Source: CAYWMD01 sp964458575
GTDB lineage: Bacteria; Verrucomicrobiota; Verrucomicrobiia; Limisphaerales; JADLHS01
Direction of reading: 5' to 3'
Length of the DNA stretch: 64,000 bases
Assembly (NCBI GenBank): GCA_964458575.1
Contig: CAYWMD010000033.1
Span: forward strand, 1 to 64,000
Shown: positions 50,199 to 58,146 of the stretch, piece after piece
Layout of the letters: each line of letters starts with the position of its first letter
Numbering within the stretch: the first letter of the stretch is position 1
Made by a program: the position numbers and the translations under genes
Notes under the pieces: model-generated
The model's input: only the letters and a program-made list of their open reading frames with translations
Database searches by the model: none
What the model was told of the DNA's origin: nothing

Positions 50199-51929
50199 CT
50201 ATTCTCCGCGCGCCGCGGCGGCGTCACGATAGCGGTAAAAAGAGGTGACCACGCTGAAGATGATCGCCACTACGAAAGATAATCCGGCATAAAGCAGGAA
50301 GCGCCCGGAGGTGACGGATTCCACACCGCTACCATCGGTGAGGAATTTGGTGATCAGGGCTACGAGCAAATTGCCCACGGTCACGGTTAGCAGCCAAAAA
50401 CTCATGATCAGACTCTTCATTTCCGCGGCGGCCTCACGAAACGCAAACTCCAGGCCGGTCGTCGAGACCAGCACCTCCGCCGTCGTCAACACGATGTAAG
50501 GAACGATCTGCCACGCGACGGACATTTGTGCTCCCGCCTCCAGCCGTTGCTGCAAGCCCGCCACGATGACATAGGAAACTGCCGCCAAAAACATCCCGTA
50601 GCTCATGCGGCGCAACGGGGACGCCCACTGGCGAAGGCGCGGATAAATCAGCAAGGTCAACAGGGGCACGAGAATCATGACCAAAGCCGGGTTCGCGGAC
50701 TGCATTTCCTCTGCGCCAATCTTGAACTTAACGCCCAACAGGCGTTCGCGGCTGATCACACTCACGATCACAAAAAACAAGGTCTCCGCGGCGAACAGAA
50801 TCCTAACGATGGCAGCCGGCGCTCGAATACCCGCAATAAGCAAAGCCGCCGCACTGGCAAGGCATACGACAGTAATCGTCAATTCTTGTCGGTTGGCAAC
50901 GGTCAACGCCAACGCGGTAATCAGCACCGCGACGCCATTGAGTCCAATGAAAAACCATCGAGCTATTATTTCTCGTCCGCGAATGGCCAAAATGGCAAGC
51001 GACAACAGCAAGGCAGTGGTTGCGGCAAGTAATACCTTCCCACCGAGTATGAATGGGATCATTTGTCCCCCTTGCAGGACCCACGTCGAATTCGTCTGGT
51101 CAAACAGCGACCAGAACGGCGGCACCAGGAGAAACACCCCCAGGATGGGCAACACCGACCTGGCCGCATCCACCTCACGATCCGTGAACCGGTTGCGCGC
51201 CGCGTCCCAAAATGATTTGCCCGCCTTCGGCGCCTTCAGAGCGTGCCAGAAGACCTTGAAGAAGCCCGCGCTCTTCGTCTCGCGGCTCGGTGGCACCCGA
51301 ACGTAATGCTTTGTGCCCGCCCAAAAAATCACCGTGGCGATGGCCATCAGGATTCCTGGCACGCCGAACGCCCAACTGTAGCCGTGATGGTTCTTCACCC
51401 ACGGCACAACGAGGAACGAGAAAAATGAGCCGAGGTTGATGCTCCAGTAAAATGCGCCGTAAGCTTTTTGCAGCAGATGCGATTGTTCCGGCTTAAACTG
51501 GTCGCCCATGAATGCTGAAACACACGGTTTGATGCCGCCCGAGCCGAACGCGATGAGGCCCAGCCCCAGGAAGAGACACCAAAGTTTGCCATCCACGCCG
51601 CTGGCGAAGTCACTGCACGCCAGCACGCCGTGGCCGGCGCAATAAAACAGGGAAACCCAGAGGATCGTGTGATAACGTCCGATCAGTTTGTCCGACAACC
51701 ACGCACCGAACAGCGGCATGAAGTAGTTTGCCGATACAAATGTGTGGATGATTTCTGTGGAGCGGTCCGCCGTCTGCCCCAACCCTCCCTGCACGACTGC
51801 ACCCGTGATGTAGCCGGCCAGGATGCTGCGCATCCCATAGTAGCTGAAACGTTCGCAAGCCTCGTTGCCCACGATGTAGCGCACCTGTGCCGGCCACCGG
51901 TTTACCGCGAGATTCTCAGTGGAATTCAT
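50199..51929 (-). CDS. POT-family peptide transporter
   Basis: 576 residues. The first-helix signature is VGNEACERFSYYGMRSILAG with ExxERFxYYG intact. ADKL-type loop WLSDKLIGRYHTILWVS, PTR2 signature FGSGGIKPCVSAFMGDQF, then GAFYWSINLGSFFSF. About 14 membrane helices, ending in a basic tail (YRYRDAAAARGE). It is closer to canonical POT proteins than the one at 46585 and is convergent with the OPT gene. Function: proton-coupled uptake of small peptides. The presence of two POT and one OPT gene within 6 kb suggests growth on protein breakdown products. Confidence 0.95.
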   Translation of the reverse strand: MNSTENLAVNRWPAQVRYIVGNEACERFSYYGMRSILAGYITGAVVQGGLGQTADRSTEIIHTFVSANYFMPLFGAWLSDKLIGRYHTILWVSLFYCAGHGVLACSDFASGVDGKLWCLFLGLGLIAFGSGGIKPCVSAFMGDQFKPEQSHLLQKAYGAFYWSINLGSFFSFLVVPWVKNHHGYSWAFGVPGILMAIATVIFWAGTKHYVRVPPSRETKSAGFFKVFWHALKAPKAGKSFWDAARNRFTDREVDAARSVLPILGVFLLVPPFWSLFDQTNSTWVLQGGQMIPFILGGKVLLAATTALLLSLAILAIRGREIIARWFFIGLNGVAVLITALALTVANRQELTITVVCLASAAALLIAGIRAPAAIVRILFAAETLFFVIVSVISRERLLGVKFKIGAEEMQSANPALVMILVPLLTLLIYPRLRQWASPLRRMSYGMFLAAVSYVIVAGLQQRLEAGAQMSVAWQIVPYIVLTTAEVLVSTTGLEFAFREAAAEMKSLIMSFWLLTVTVGNLLVALITKFLTDGSGVESVTSGRFLLYAGLSFVVAIIFSVVTSFYRYRDAAAARGE

Positions 51930-52068
51930 GTGATAACCGGGCGTGTTCGTAGCGAAATCGGCGCTATCAAGCGAGCTTTTCTTTTCTCCACGGTCATTTG
52001 CGTGTCAAGAATTTGGCTTGCACCGCGGGCGGGTTGCGCGTATTTGAAAATGGCTGTTAGGATTGTGT

Positions 52069-52153
52069 GCCCGGGTGGCGGAATTGGCAGACGCGCTAGA
52101 TTCAGGTTCTAGTGAGTAACATCGTGCAGGTTCAAGTCCTGTCCCGGGCACCA
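52069..52153 (+). tRNA. tRNA-Leu (anticodon CAG)
   Basis: 85 nt including encoded CCA. Acceptor stem GCCCGGG (52069-52075) pairs with CCCGGGC (52143-52149). Anticodon stem CTAGA/TCTAG encloses loop TTCAGGT with anticodon CAG. A long variable arm (class II) follows; T arm has GTTCAAG. All are as expected for tRNA-Leu. Confidence 0.97.
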
Positions 52154-52182
52154 TTTCTCGGAGCGTTTCTTCAATCACCAAA

Positions 52183-52217
52183 AAATCCCATGCGCCCATT
52201 GCAGGCGCACGGGATTT
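52183..52217 (-). terminator. Intrinsic terminator downstream of the Hsp20 pair
   Basis: Stem of 13 bp with one mismatch: on the minus strand AAATCCCGTGCGCC, loop TGCAATG, GGCGCATGGGATTT, followed by a T-run (plus-strand A-run 52180-52185). It is 27 bp after the Hsp20 stop at 52244 and also lies 30 bp downstream of the tRNA. Confidence 0.65.
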
Positions 52218-52243
52218 GTCTCTGACCAACGATGAACGATCCG

Positions 52244-52624
52244 TTAATCGCTCACCGTAATTCTCCGGGGTTTGACTTCCTCCGACTTCGGCAGGGTCAG
52301 GGTCAACACACCTTGGTTCATTTTTGCGTTGATTTTGCTGGTATCAATCGCCGGGTCCAGCTCGAAGACCCGCCGGAAATCCGCGGCGGCGCGCTCGCGA
52401 AATAGCGGTTCACCGGTGGCCGTTTCCGTCGATCGCCGGCCAATGATGGAAATCTCGTTGCCGGCCACAGTAATTTCCAAGCCGTCCTTGTTCACCCCGG
52501 GCATTTCAGCTTCCAGCACGTAACCATCCTGGGTTTCAAAAATGTTCACCTCAGGCGAAACGAAAGTTTCGGTCTGCGCCCGCTCGGTGGGTTTGGGGGA
52601 TTCTTTTTGCAGTGTCGCTTTCAT
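52244..52624 (-). CDS. Small heat-shock protein, Hsp20 family
   Basis: 126 residues. Alpha-crystallin domain from about residue 22: PEVNIFETQDGYVLEAEMPG, NKDGLEITVAGNEISIIG, FRRVFELDPAIDTSKINAKM and GVLTLTLPKSE with the conserved GVLTLTLPK end. N- and C-terminal tails are short. Hsp20 proteins bind unfolding proteins without ATP. It follows the second Hsp20 gene on the same strand after 75 bp, with a strong hairpin between. Probably a heat- or stress-induced pair. Confidence 0.93.
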   Translation of the reverse strand: MKATLQKESPKPTERAQTETFVSPEVNIFETQDGYVLEAEMPGVNKDGLEITVAGNEISIIGRRSTETATGEPLFRERAAADFRRVFELDPAIDTSKINAKMNQGVLTLTLPKSEEVKPRRITVSD

Positions 52625-52657
52625 GGGATTGTTTTGTTCGGTTTTGGTTGATTCTCC

Positions 52658-52684
52658 CTCCGGCGGGTTGAAGCCCGCCGGAGG
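52658..52684. repeat. Perfect hairpin between the two Hsp20 genes
   Basis: CCTCCGGCGGG (52658-52668) and CCCGCCGGAGG (52674-52684), 11 bp with a 5-base loop. In the Hsp20 mRNA it sits between the two reading frames, with no following T-run on the minus strand, so it looks more like an mRNA stability or processing element, or another dispersed palindrome, than a terminator. Confidence 0.8.
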
Positions 52685-52699
52685 CTGGTTCAGAAGTTT

Positions 52700-53167
52700 T
52701 TAGCTGACCGAAACGTCAATATGTTTCGGCTTCGCTTCCTCGGTTTTGGGCAGTGTGATGGTGAGCACACCGTCCTGGTACTGCGCCTTGACCTTGTCCG
52801 CCGCAACCAACGCGGGCAGTTTGACCGTGCGTTGGAAGCGTCCGAAGAACCGCTCGGCGCGATAGACTTCGGCATCGTTGTGTTTGGTTTCGCTCTTGCG
52901 CTCACCCGAGATGCTCAGGCTGCCGTCGTGCAGTGAAACTTCGATGTCTTCCTTCTTCATACCGGGCAGCTCCGCCCTGACGACGAAGTTGTCCTTGTTC
53001 TCGAACACATCGAGGGCAGGCGTCCAGCCGCTCAACAAATTGGAAGTGCGGGTCAACTCGGACAGCGGCGATTCGAACAAACGGTCAATCTCATCGCGCA
53101 GGTCCGTCAACCGCCCCAAGCTCGCCCACGGTGTCAAAACAGGTCGTTGCCAACGAATCACATTCAT
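52700..53167 (-). CDS. Small heat-shock protein, Hsp20 family
   Basis: 155 residues, starting MNVIRWQRPVLTPW. The N-terminal arm has LRDEIDRLFESPLSEL. The alpha-crystallin domain follows: PALDVFENKDNFVVRAELPG, MKKEDIEVSLHDGSLSISGE, FGRFQRTVKLPALVAADKV and GVLTITLPKTEEAKP with the expected C-terminal IxV-like tail (HIDVSVS). It is the first gene of the pair. Upstream, the leader contains a 9-bp inverted repeat. It differs from the second Hsp20 by a longer N-terminus, so the two may mix in oligomers. Confidence 0.95.
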   Translation of the reverse strand: MNVIRWQRPVLTPWASLGRLTDLRDEIDRLFESPLSELTRTSNLLSGWTPALDVFENKDNFVVRAELPGMKKEDIEVSLHDGSLSISGERKSETKHNDAEVYRAERFFGRFQRTVKLPALVAADKVKAQYQDGVLTITLPKTEEAKPKHIDVSVS

Positions 53168-53200
53168 ATTCTGTCCTTTCGGTTAAGTTGTTAAACGTTC

Positions 53201-53233
53201 TGGCATTACTCCTAGCTGCAAAAATGCCAGAGT
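53201..53233 (-). promoter_or_regulatory. Inverted repeat in the Hsp20 leader
   Basis: TCTGGCATT (53201-53209) and AATGCCAGA (53225-53233), perfect 9 bp with a 15-base spacer, 34-66 bp upstream of the Hsp20 start. It does not match the CIRCE element. It could be an operator or a thermosensitive leader hairpin. A TTGACA (minus strand, 53335-53330) lies further up, but no good -10 was found. Confidence 0.35.
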
Positions 53234-53388
53234 GCCGACTGCATCAAATAGCCCTTGTTTTCAATGATTTGCAAAAATTACGGTGATGAATCCGGTGATG
53301 CCGTTAGGGAAATCATGGCACAGTTGAAGTGTCAAGTATCGGACCGATGTGCCACCTTTGCGCGATTGCTTCAGTGAGGTGACAAAAG

Positions 53389-53419
53389 AAAAAAGCCCCA
53401 AGCATTGCGGCTTGAGGCT
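53389..53419 (-). terminator. Intrinsic terminator of the aldolase gene
   Basis: On the minus strand AGCCTCAAGC, loop CGCAAT, GCTTGGGGCT with one mismatch, then six T (plus A-run 53389-53394). It begins 20 bp after the aldolase stop. Confidence 0.8.
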
Positions 53420-53439
53420 CGGTGAAGCTGGTTCAGCGT

Positions 53440-54405
53440 CTAGTCAAACGCGTGGCCGGCACAACAAAGCACGTTCTTCACCTTGTGCCGGACGAGTTCT
53501 TTGACCTTGGTGCGCGCCGGGCCGAGGTACTTTCGCGGATCGAATTCCTTCGGGTTTTCCGAGAAGACCTTGCGGATGCCAGCCGTCATGGCCAAGCGGA
53601 GATCGGTATCAATGTTGACCTTGGTGCAGCCAACGCGACGGGCGATTTCGATGTCCGCTTCCGGCACGCCGGCCGTGTCCGTGCCGAGTTTGCCGCCGTA
53701 TTTGTTGATTTCCTCAGCCAGTTCCTTCGGCACGCTTGAAGCCCCGTGGAGGACGAGCGGATAATCACCCATGCCAGCGTCCATGAGCGCCTTCTTGATA
53801 AGTTTGAGGCGCTCCAAGTCAAGGTGCTGGGTGCCTTTGAATTTGTAAGCACCGTGGCTGTTGCCAATGGCAACGGCAAGGGAATCGCAACCGGTGGCTT
53901 TGACGAATTTCACAGCGTCCTCCGGCACAGTATAATGGCCGCTGGCGGAGTGGGCGCCGCCTTCTTCGCCGTCATCGAACTGCGCCCCGACCAGGTGACC
54001 GAGTTCTGATTCAACCACGCAATTGTGTTTGTGGGCGTATTCCACGACTTTCTTAGTGATCTCGACATTTTTGTCGAACGGTTCGTGGCTCGCGTCAATC
54101 ATCACGCTGGTAAAGCCCTCATCAATGCAGTCCTTGCACAACTCAAACGTATCGCCGTGATCCAGATGGACCGCGATGGGGATGTTGGAGAGGCTGACGG
54201 CGGCTTCGATGAGTTTCTTGAGGTAAACCGGGTTGGCGTATTGGCGCGCGCCCTTGGAGATTTGAAGCATGACCGGCGCTTTTTCCTCCTCGCAAGCCTC
54301 AATGATGGCTTGGAGCAGTTCCATGTTATTGACGTTAAACGCCCCCAGGGCGTATTTGCCCTTCAGCGCCTTCGCAAAGAGCTCTCGAGTATGTGTCAGT
54401 GGCAT
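53440..54405 (-). CDS. fba: Class II fructose-bisphosphate aldolase
   Basis: 321 residues. Class II family blocks: YALGAFNVNNMELLQAIIEA, IPIAVHLDHGDTFE with the metal His, FTSVMIDASHEPFDKNVE, VVESELGHLVGAQFDDGE with the metal Glu, VAIGNSHGAYKF with another His, LVLHGASSVP and KVNIDTDLR. It splits fructose-1,6-bisphosphate in glycolysis or joins triose phosphates in gluconeogenesis, using zinc. Tagatose-bisphosphate aldolase is a related alternative. It has its own intrinsic terminator and a tight hairpin (54431-54446) in the leader. Confidence 0.96.
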   Translation of the reverse strand: MPLTHTRELFAKALKGKYALGAFNVNNMELLQAIIEACEEEKAPVMLQISKGARQYANPVYLKKLIEAAVSLSNIPIAVHLDHGDTFELCKDCIDEGFTSVMIDASHEPFDKNVEITKKVVEYAHKHNCVVESELGHLVGAQFDDGEEGGAHSASGHYTVPEDAVKFVKATGCDSLAVAIGNSHGAYKFKGTQHLDLERLKLIKKALMDAGMGDYPLVLHGASSVPKELAEEINKYGGKLGTDTAGVPEADIEIARRVGCTKVNIDTDLRLAMTAGIRKVFSENPKEFDPRKYLGPARTKVKELVRHKVKNVLCCAGHAFD

Positions 54406-54430
54406 AATCTTTCCGTTTCAGTATGTTCCC

Positions 54431-54446
54431 GCCGAGTTTTCTCGGC
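54431..54446. repeat. Small perfect hairpin upstream of the aldolase gene
   Basis: GCCGAG-TTTT-CTCGGC, 26 bp upstream of the aldolase ATG, in its expected 5' leader. Confidence 0.5.
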
Positions 54447-54605
54447 AGTGCCAATAATAAGATTGGCTGGCGGAAAAGGAAATAAAATTTCCGGATGCCT
54501 TCTTAAACACATGCACGCGAACACCATTCCGATTCATTCCCAAAGCGCACCCCGCCACCGAACTGCTTGCGCTTGTGGCGCGAAAAAGGTTTAGTTTTCT
54601 CCGCA

Positions 54606-55559
54606 ATGCCTGCCGAAACCATGATCGAGTGTGAAAACCTGACCAAGCGCTTCGGTCATTTCACGGCGGTGGATCATGTTTCGTTTTCCGTCGGCAAAGG
54701 TTCGATTTTTGGTTTTCTCGGGCCGAACGGTTCGGGCAAGTCCACCGTGATCCGCATGCTGTGCGGGTTGCTTGAACCAAGCGCCGGGCACGGGCGCATC
54801 GCCGGGTTCGACGTGGCGCGGCAAACGGAGGAAATCAAACATCTCATCGGCTACATGTCGCAGAAGTTTTCGCTCTACGACGAACTGACCGTGCATGAGA
54901 ACCTGACTTTTTACAGCCGGCTTTACGGGCTGCGCGGCGAAGCCCTGGTGAAACGGCGCGAGGAGTTGATCGCGCTCACGCATCTCGAACCGTATTTGGA
55001 CCGGCGCGCAGGCCTGCTGTCCGGCGGCTGGCGGCAACGGCTGGCGATGGCGTGTTCGCTCGTGCACAAACCCAGCGTTTTGTTTCTCGACGAGCCGACG
55101 GCGGGGATTGATCCGGTGGCGCGGCGCGAGTTGTGGGATTTGCTCTTCGAGTTTTCCAGTCAGGGCATCACGCTGTTCGTCACGACCCATTACATGGACG
55201 AGGCGGAGCGCTGTTCGCATGTGGGCTACATCCACATGTCCAAGCTGGTCGTCTGTGGCGAGCCCGACGACCTGAAGCAACTTCCCATCGTGAATCCGCC
55301 GGGCACGCGGCGCATTGATGTGACGTGTGATCACGTGACGACCGGTCTGCAGGCGTTGCGACGCCTGCCCGGCATACGCACGGCGACGGTTTTTGGACAA
55401 TCCATGCATTTGTTGGTGGAAGAAGGCATGAGCGAGCAGGCCATAAGGGACGAGTTGATGCAGGTGAAGATTCCTCACGTGGACATCCGGCCCATCGCGC
55501 CGTCCCTGGAGGACGTGTTTGTGGCACTGACAAACCACAACAACGGGGAGGGAAAATGA
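54606..55559 (+). CDS. ABC-2-type exporter ATP-binding protein
   Basis: 317 residues from ATG 54606 (MPAETMIECENLTKRFG); ATG 54621 is an alternative and upstream frame is not family-like. Walker A FGFLGPNGSGKSTVIRML, Q-loop GYMSQKFSLYDELTVHENL, signature LLSGGWRQRLAMACSLV, Walker B VLFLDEPTAGIDP, switch His TTHYMDEAER. The Q-loop sequence is typical of the YbhF/YhiH-like drug or lipid exporters. It is coupled by an ATGA overlap to the ABC-2 permease that follows, so the pair should form a two-gene exporter. Substrate unknown. Confidence 0.95.
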   Translation: MPAETMIECENLTKRFGHFTAVDHVSFSVGKGSIFGFLGPNGSGKSTVIRMLCGLLEPSAGHGRIAGFDVARQTEEIKHLIGYMSQKFSLYDELTVHENLTFYSRLYGLRGEALVKRREELIALTHLEPYLDRRAGLLSGGWRQRLAMACSLVHKPSVLFLDEPTAGIDPVARRELWDLLFEFSSQGITLFVTTHYMDEAERCSHVGYIHMSKLVVCGEPDDLKQLPIVNPPGTRRIDVTCDHVTTGLQALRRLPGIRTATVFGQSMHLLVEEGMSEQAIRDELMQVKIPHVDIRPIAPSLEDVFVALTNHNNGEGK

Positions 55560-56677
55560 AAACACCCTTTCGCGGCTTCAGCGCCATTCTTTACAAGGAA
55601 TTCCTCGTCGTTTTGCGTGATCCATTGACGTTGTTTTTCATGCTGTTCCCGCCGGTGGTGGAAATGATTGCCTTTGGCTACGCGCTGGACACGGACGTGA
55701 AACACATGGCCACGCTCGTGCTCGACGAAGCGCGCACGAAAGAAAGCCGTGAACTCGTGAAACAATTCGAGAACACGCAAACCTTCAAAGTGGTGGGTGA
55801 AGTGCAGAGTGTCACGGAACTGGCGGAAGCGATCCGGCGCGGCGAAGCTTATGTGGGCATACAGATTCCGCCAAACTTCACGCGCGACCTGCGGGCGGGA
55901 AGGACCGCAAGAATTCAGGTGTTGATAGACGGCTCGAATTCGAACATCGCGTCCTCCGCCTTAAACACGTCACTCAACATCGGTTTCCGAACCGGATTGC
56001 TGACGCTCTCGGAGCGAATCGGCCTGCGCGAACTGCCGGTCGAGGTTCGCCCGCAGATCCTTTACAACCCCGAGATGCGCAGTCCGAATTTCTTTGTGCC
56101 GGGCGTGATCGGGATCGTGCTGCAAATCGCGACGGTGTTCGCCACCGCCATGTCGCTCGTGCGGGAACGCGAGCGCGGGACGCTGGAGCAACTGCTCGTC
56201 AGCCCGTTGTCACGCTGGGGGTTGATGCTGGGCAAGTTGGTGCCCTATCTGATCATCGGGATGGTGATGGCGGGTGGGTTGTTCGCCGTGATGCGCTGGC
56301 TGTTCAACGTCCCGATCGCGGGCGACCTCGGCGCGCTCGCGGCCGCGACCTTCTTCTATGTTTTCACGTTGTTGAGCCTGGGGCTGCTCATCTCCACGCG
56401 GGCGACGAACCAGATCCAGGCATTGCAAATGACCATGATCACCATTCTGCCATCGGTGTTTTTCTCCGGGTTCATTTTCCCGCGGGAGACAATGCCGCAG
56501 ATCTTTTACGTGATCAGCACCGTGCTGCCGGCGACGTATTATATCGAATTGGAGCGCGCACTGGTATTGCGCGGCGCGGTGCTCGGCGATTTCTGGTTTA
56601 ACCTGGTAATCTTGGCGGCCATGGGCGCCTTTCTCTTCAGCCTGTGCGCATTGCGGTTCAAACGAAAGATCGCGTAG
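55556..56677 (+). CDS. ABC-2-type permease (YbhR/YhhJ-like)
   Basis: 373 residues, start overlapping the ATPase stop. N-terminal membrane helix LTLFFMLFPPVVEMIAFGYA, then a long periplasmic domain of about 130 residues (VLDEARTKESRELVKQFENT, AYVGIQIPPNFTRDLRAGRT, VLIDGSNSNIASSALN). Five further helices follow: VIGIVLQIATVFATAMSL, LVPYLIIGMVMAGGLF, FFYVFTLLSLGLLIS, TILPSVFFSGFIFPRETM and the last near LVILAAMGAFLFSLCALRF. ABC2_membrane_3 topology as in YbhR/YhhJ. It forms the channel for the upstream ATPase. No membrane-fusion (HlyD-type) gene is adjacent, which usually accompanies such pairs in Proteobacteria. Confidence 0.94.
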   Translation: MKTPFRGFSAILYKEFLVVLRDPLTLFFMLFPPVVEMIAFGYALDTDVKHMATLVLDEARTKESRELVKQFENTQTFKVVGEVQSVTELAEAIRRGEAYVGIQIPPNFTRDLRAGRTARIQVLIDGSNSNIASSALNTSLNIGFRTGLLTLSERIGLRELPVEVRPQILYNPEMRSPNFFVPGVIGIVLQIATVFATAMSLVRERERGTLEQLLVSPLSRWGLMLGKLVPYLIIGMVMAGGLFAVMRWLFNVPIAGDLGALAAATFFYVFTLLSLGLLISTRATNQIQALQMTMITILPSVFFSGFIFPRETMPQIFYVISTVLPATYYIELERALVLRGAVLGDFWFNLVILAAMGAFLFSLCALRFKRKIA

Positions 56678-56704
56678 GTCGCGAAATTCATTTCAAACTC
56701 GGAT

Positions 56705-58066
56705 ATGCGCCACGCGAAACCTCACCCCGGCCCTCTCCCTTTCCGAAAGGGAGAGGGAGAATTATCGTCAGTTCTCACGCAATCGGGGCGACTTCGCCTC
56801 CGGATTACGGCGGCGGCGGAATCCGTTGTGCGGGCGGGACATCCTTGGGTATTTGCCGACCGTGTGCGCGAACAAAACCGTGAGGGATCGGTCGGGGAAC
56901 TCGCGGTAATTTATGACCGCAACGACCGGTTTCTCGCGGTCGGGCTGTTCGATCCGGCTTCGCCGATTCGCGTCAGAATCCTGCATACGGGAAAGCCTTT
57001 GAAGATTGACCGGGCCTTCTGGCAGGCGCGGTTCGACACATCCGTGCTCCGACGCCAGGGGCTGTTTGATGAACAAACTACAGGTTACCGCCTGATCAAC
57101 GGCGAGAGCGATGGCTGGCCGGGGCTGGTTCTGGACCGTTACGACAAGACGCTGGTGTTGAAAATTTACACGGCGGCGTGGCTGCCACGACTGGAACAAC
57201 TTGCGGGATTAATGGCCGCATCGTTGGCCCCCGGGCAGATCGTGCTGCGAATGAGTCGGAACATCCAAGCGGCGACGGCGAGTTCCGCGATTCGCCCGAC
57301 CCATCGGTCGTCGCCGGTGGCAGATGCCATTCCGCCAGCAAGGCAGCCGAACATTTGGCAGGATGGTGAAGTTGTCTTTTTGAGGCGCTCTGCGCTTGAA
57401 GCCGGCGCACCGAGCTGCTTTCTCGAAAGCGGATTAAAATTCGAGGCGGATGTTTTTCGTGGCCAAAAGACCGGCTTTTTTCTCGATCAACGGGAAAATC
57501 GCCGCTTGGTGGAGTCACTGGCCGAAGGGCGAGCGGTGTTAAATACATTCAGCTTTTCCGGCGGATTTTCCCTTTATGCGGCGCGGGGCGGAGCCAAATC
57601 AGTCACGGACCTCGACATCAGTCCGCATGCGCTCGAATCCTGCCGGCGAAACTTCAACCTCAACAAAGACAAGCAGGGCGTAAAGACATGTCGGCATGAA
57701 ACGATTCAAGCTGACGCGTTCAAGTGGCTCGCGAAACTTTCACAGCCGAATTTCGATTTGATCGTGCTGGATCCGCCGTCGCTGGCGAGACGGGAAACCG
57801 AACGGACGAGAGCGATTCGCGCGTACGGGGCGCTCACAGCCGATGCCATTCGCGGTCTGAAACGCGACGGTCTTCTGGTGGCCGGTTCCTGCTCGGCTCA
57901 TGTCTCGGCAGAGGAATTTTTCGGCGCGGTCCGGCAAAGCGCAGTGAGGTCAGGCCGTAAGTTTGTGGAATTGCGGACGACGCAGCACGCACCGGATCAT
58001 CCGGCAACTTTCAAGGAGGCCGAGTATTTGAAGGCGGTTTATCTGCGGTTTGACAGCCGCGCATGA
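56705..58066 (+). CDS. RlmI-like class I rRNA methyltransferase
   Basis: 453 residues. A PUA domain lies at about 30-110 (ESVVRAGHPWVFADRVREQN, GELAVIYDRNDRFLAVGLFD). Then come an RlmI-type middle with YRLINGESDGWPGLVLDRYD and a SAM-binding domain: GQKTGFFLDQRENRRLVESL, VLNTFSFSGGFSLYAARGGA and FDLIVLDPPSLARR. RlmI methylates C5 of a 23S rRNA cytidine using SAM. Two oddities: the first about 25 residues (HPGPLPFRKGEGELSSVL) are encoded by a REP-like arm, and a Ser/Pro/Arg-rich stretch (about 198-225, SAIRPTHRSSPVADAIPP) interrupts the usual middle domain. ATG 56705 is the only good start. It is followed closely by purH. Confidence 0.88.
   Translation: MRHAKPHPGPLPFRKGEGELSSVLTQSGRLRLRITAAAESVVRAGHPWVFADRVREQNREGSVGELAVIYDRNDRFLAVGLFDPASPIRVRILHTGKPLKIDRAFWQARFDTSVLRRQGLFDEQTTGYRLINGESDGWPGLVLDRYDKTLVLKIYTAAWLPRLEQLAGLMAASLAPGQIVLRMSRNIQAATASSAIRPTHRSSPVADAIPPARQPNIWQDGEVVFLRRSALEAGAPSCFLESGLKFEADVFRGQKTGFFLDQRENRRLVESLAEGRAVLNTFSFSGGFSLYAARGGAKSVTDLDISPHALESCRRNFNLNKDKQGVKTCRHETIQADAFKWLAKLSQPNFDLIVLDPPSLARRETERTRAIRAYGALTADAIRGLKRDGLLVAGSCSAHVSAEEFFGAVRQSAVRSGRKFVELRTTQHAPDHPATFKEAEYLKAVYLRFDSRA
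56720..56761. repeat. REP-like palindrome, single arm H (inside methyltransferase 5' end)
   Basis: CCTCACCCCGGCCCTCTCCC, then TTTCCGAAAGGGAGAGGG: the same unit as the gsp copies with loop TTTCCGAAA. No second arm was found nearby. Confidence 0.9.
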
Positions 58067-58146
58067 CGTTGCCGTGCAGAATTGAGATCGTATCAGACAC
58101 TGCGCGATTGACTCGGGCATCAAGTTCCGCAAATTGTGATCCCGTT

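Noticed and set aside
53201..53233. Hsp20 leader repeat as a CIRCE operator
   Set aside because: CIRCE is TTAGCACTC-N9-GAGTGCTAA; neither sequence nor spacer agrees.
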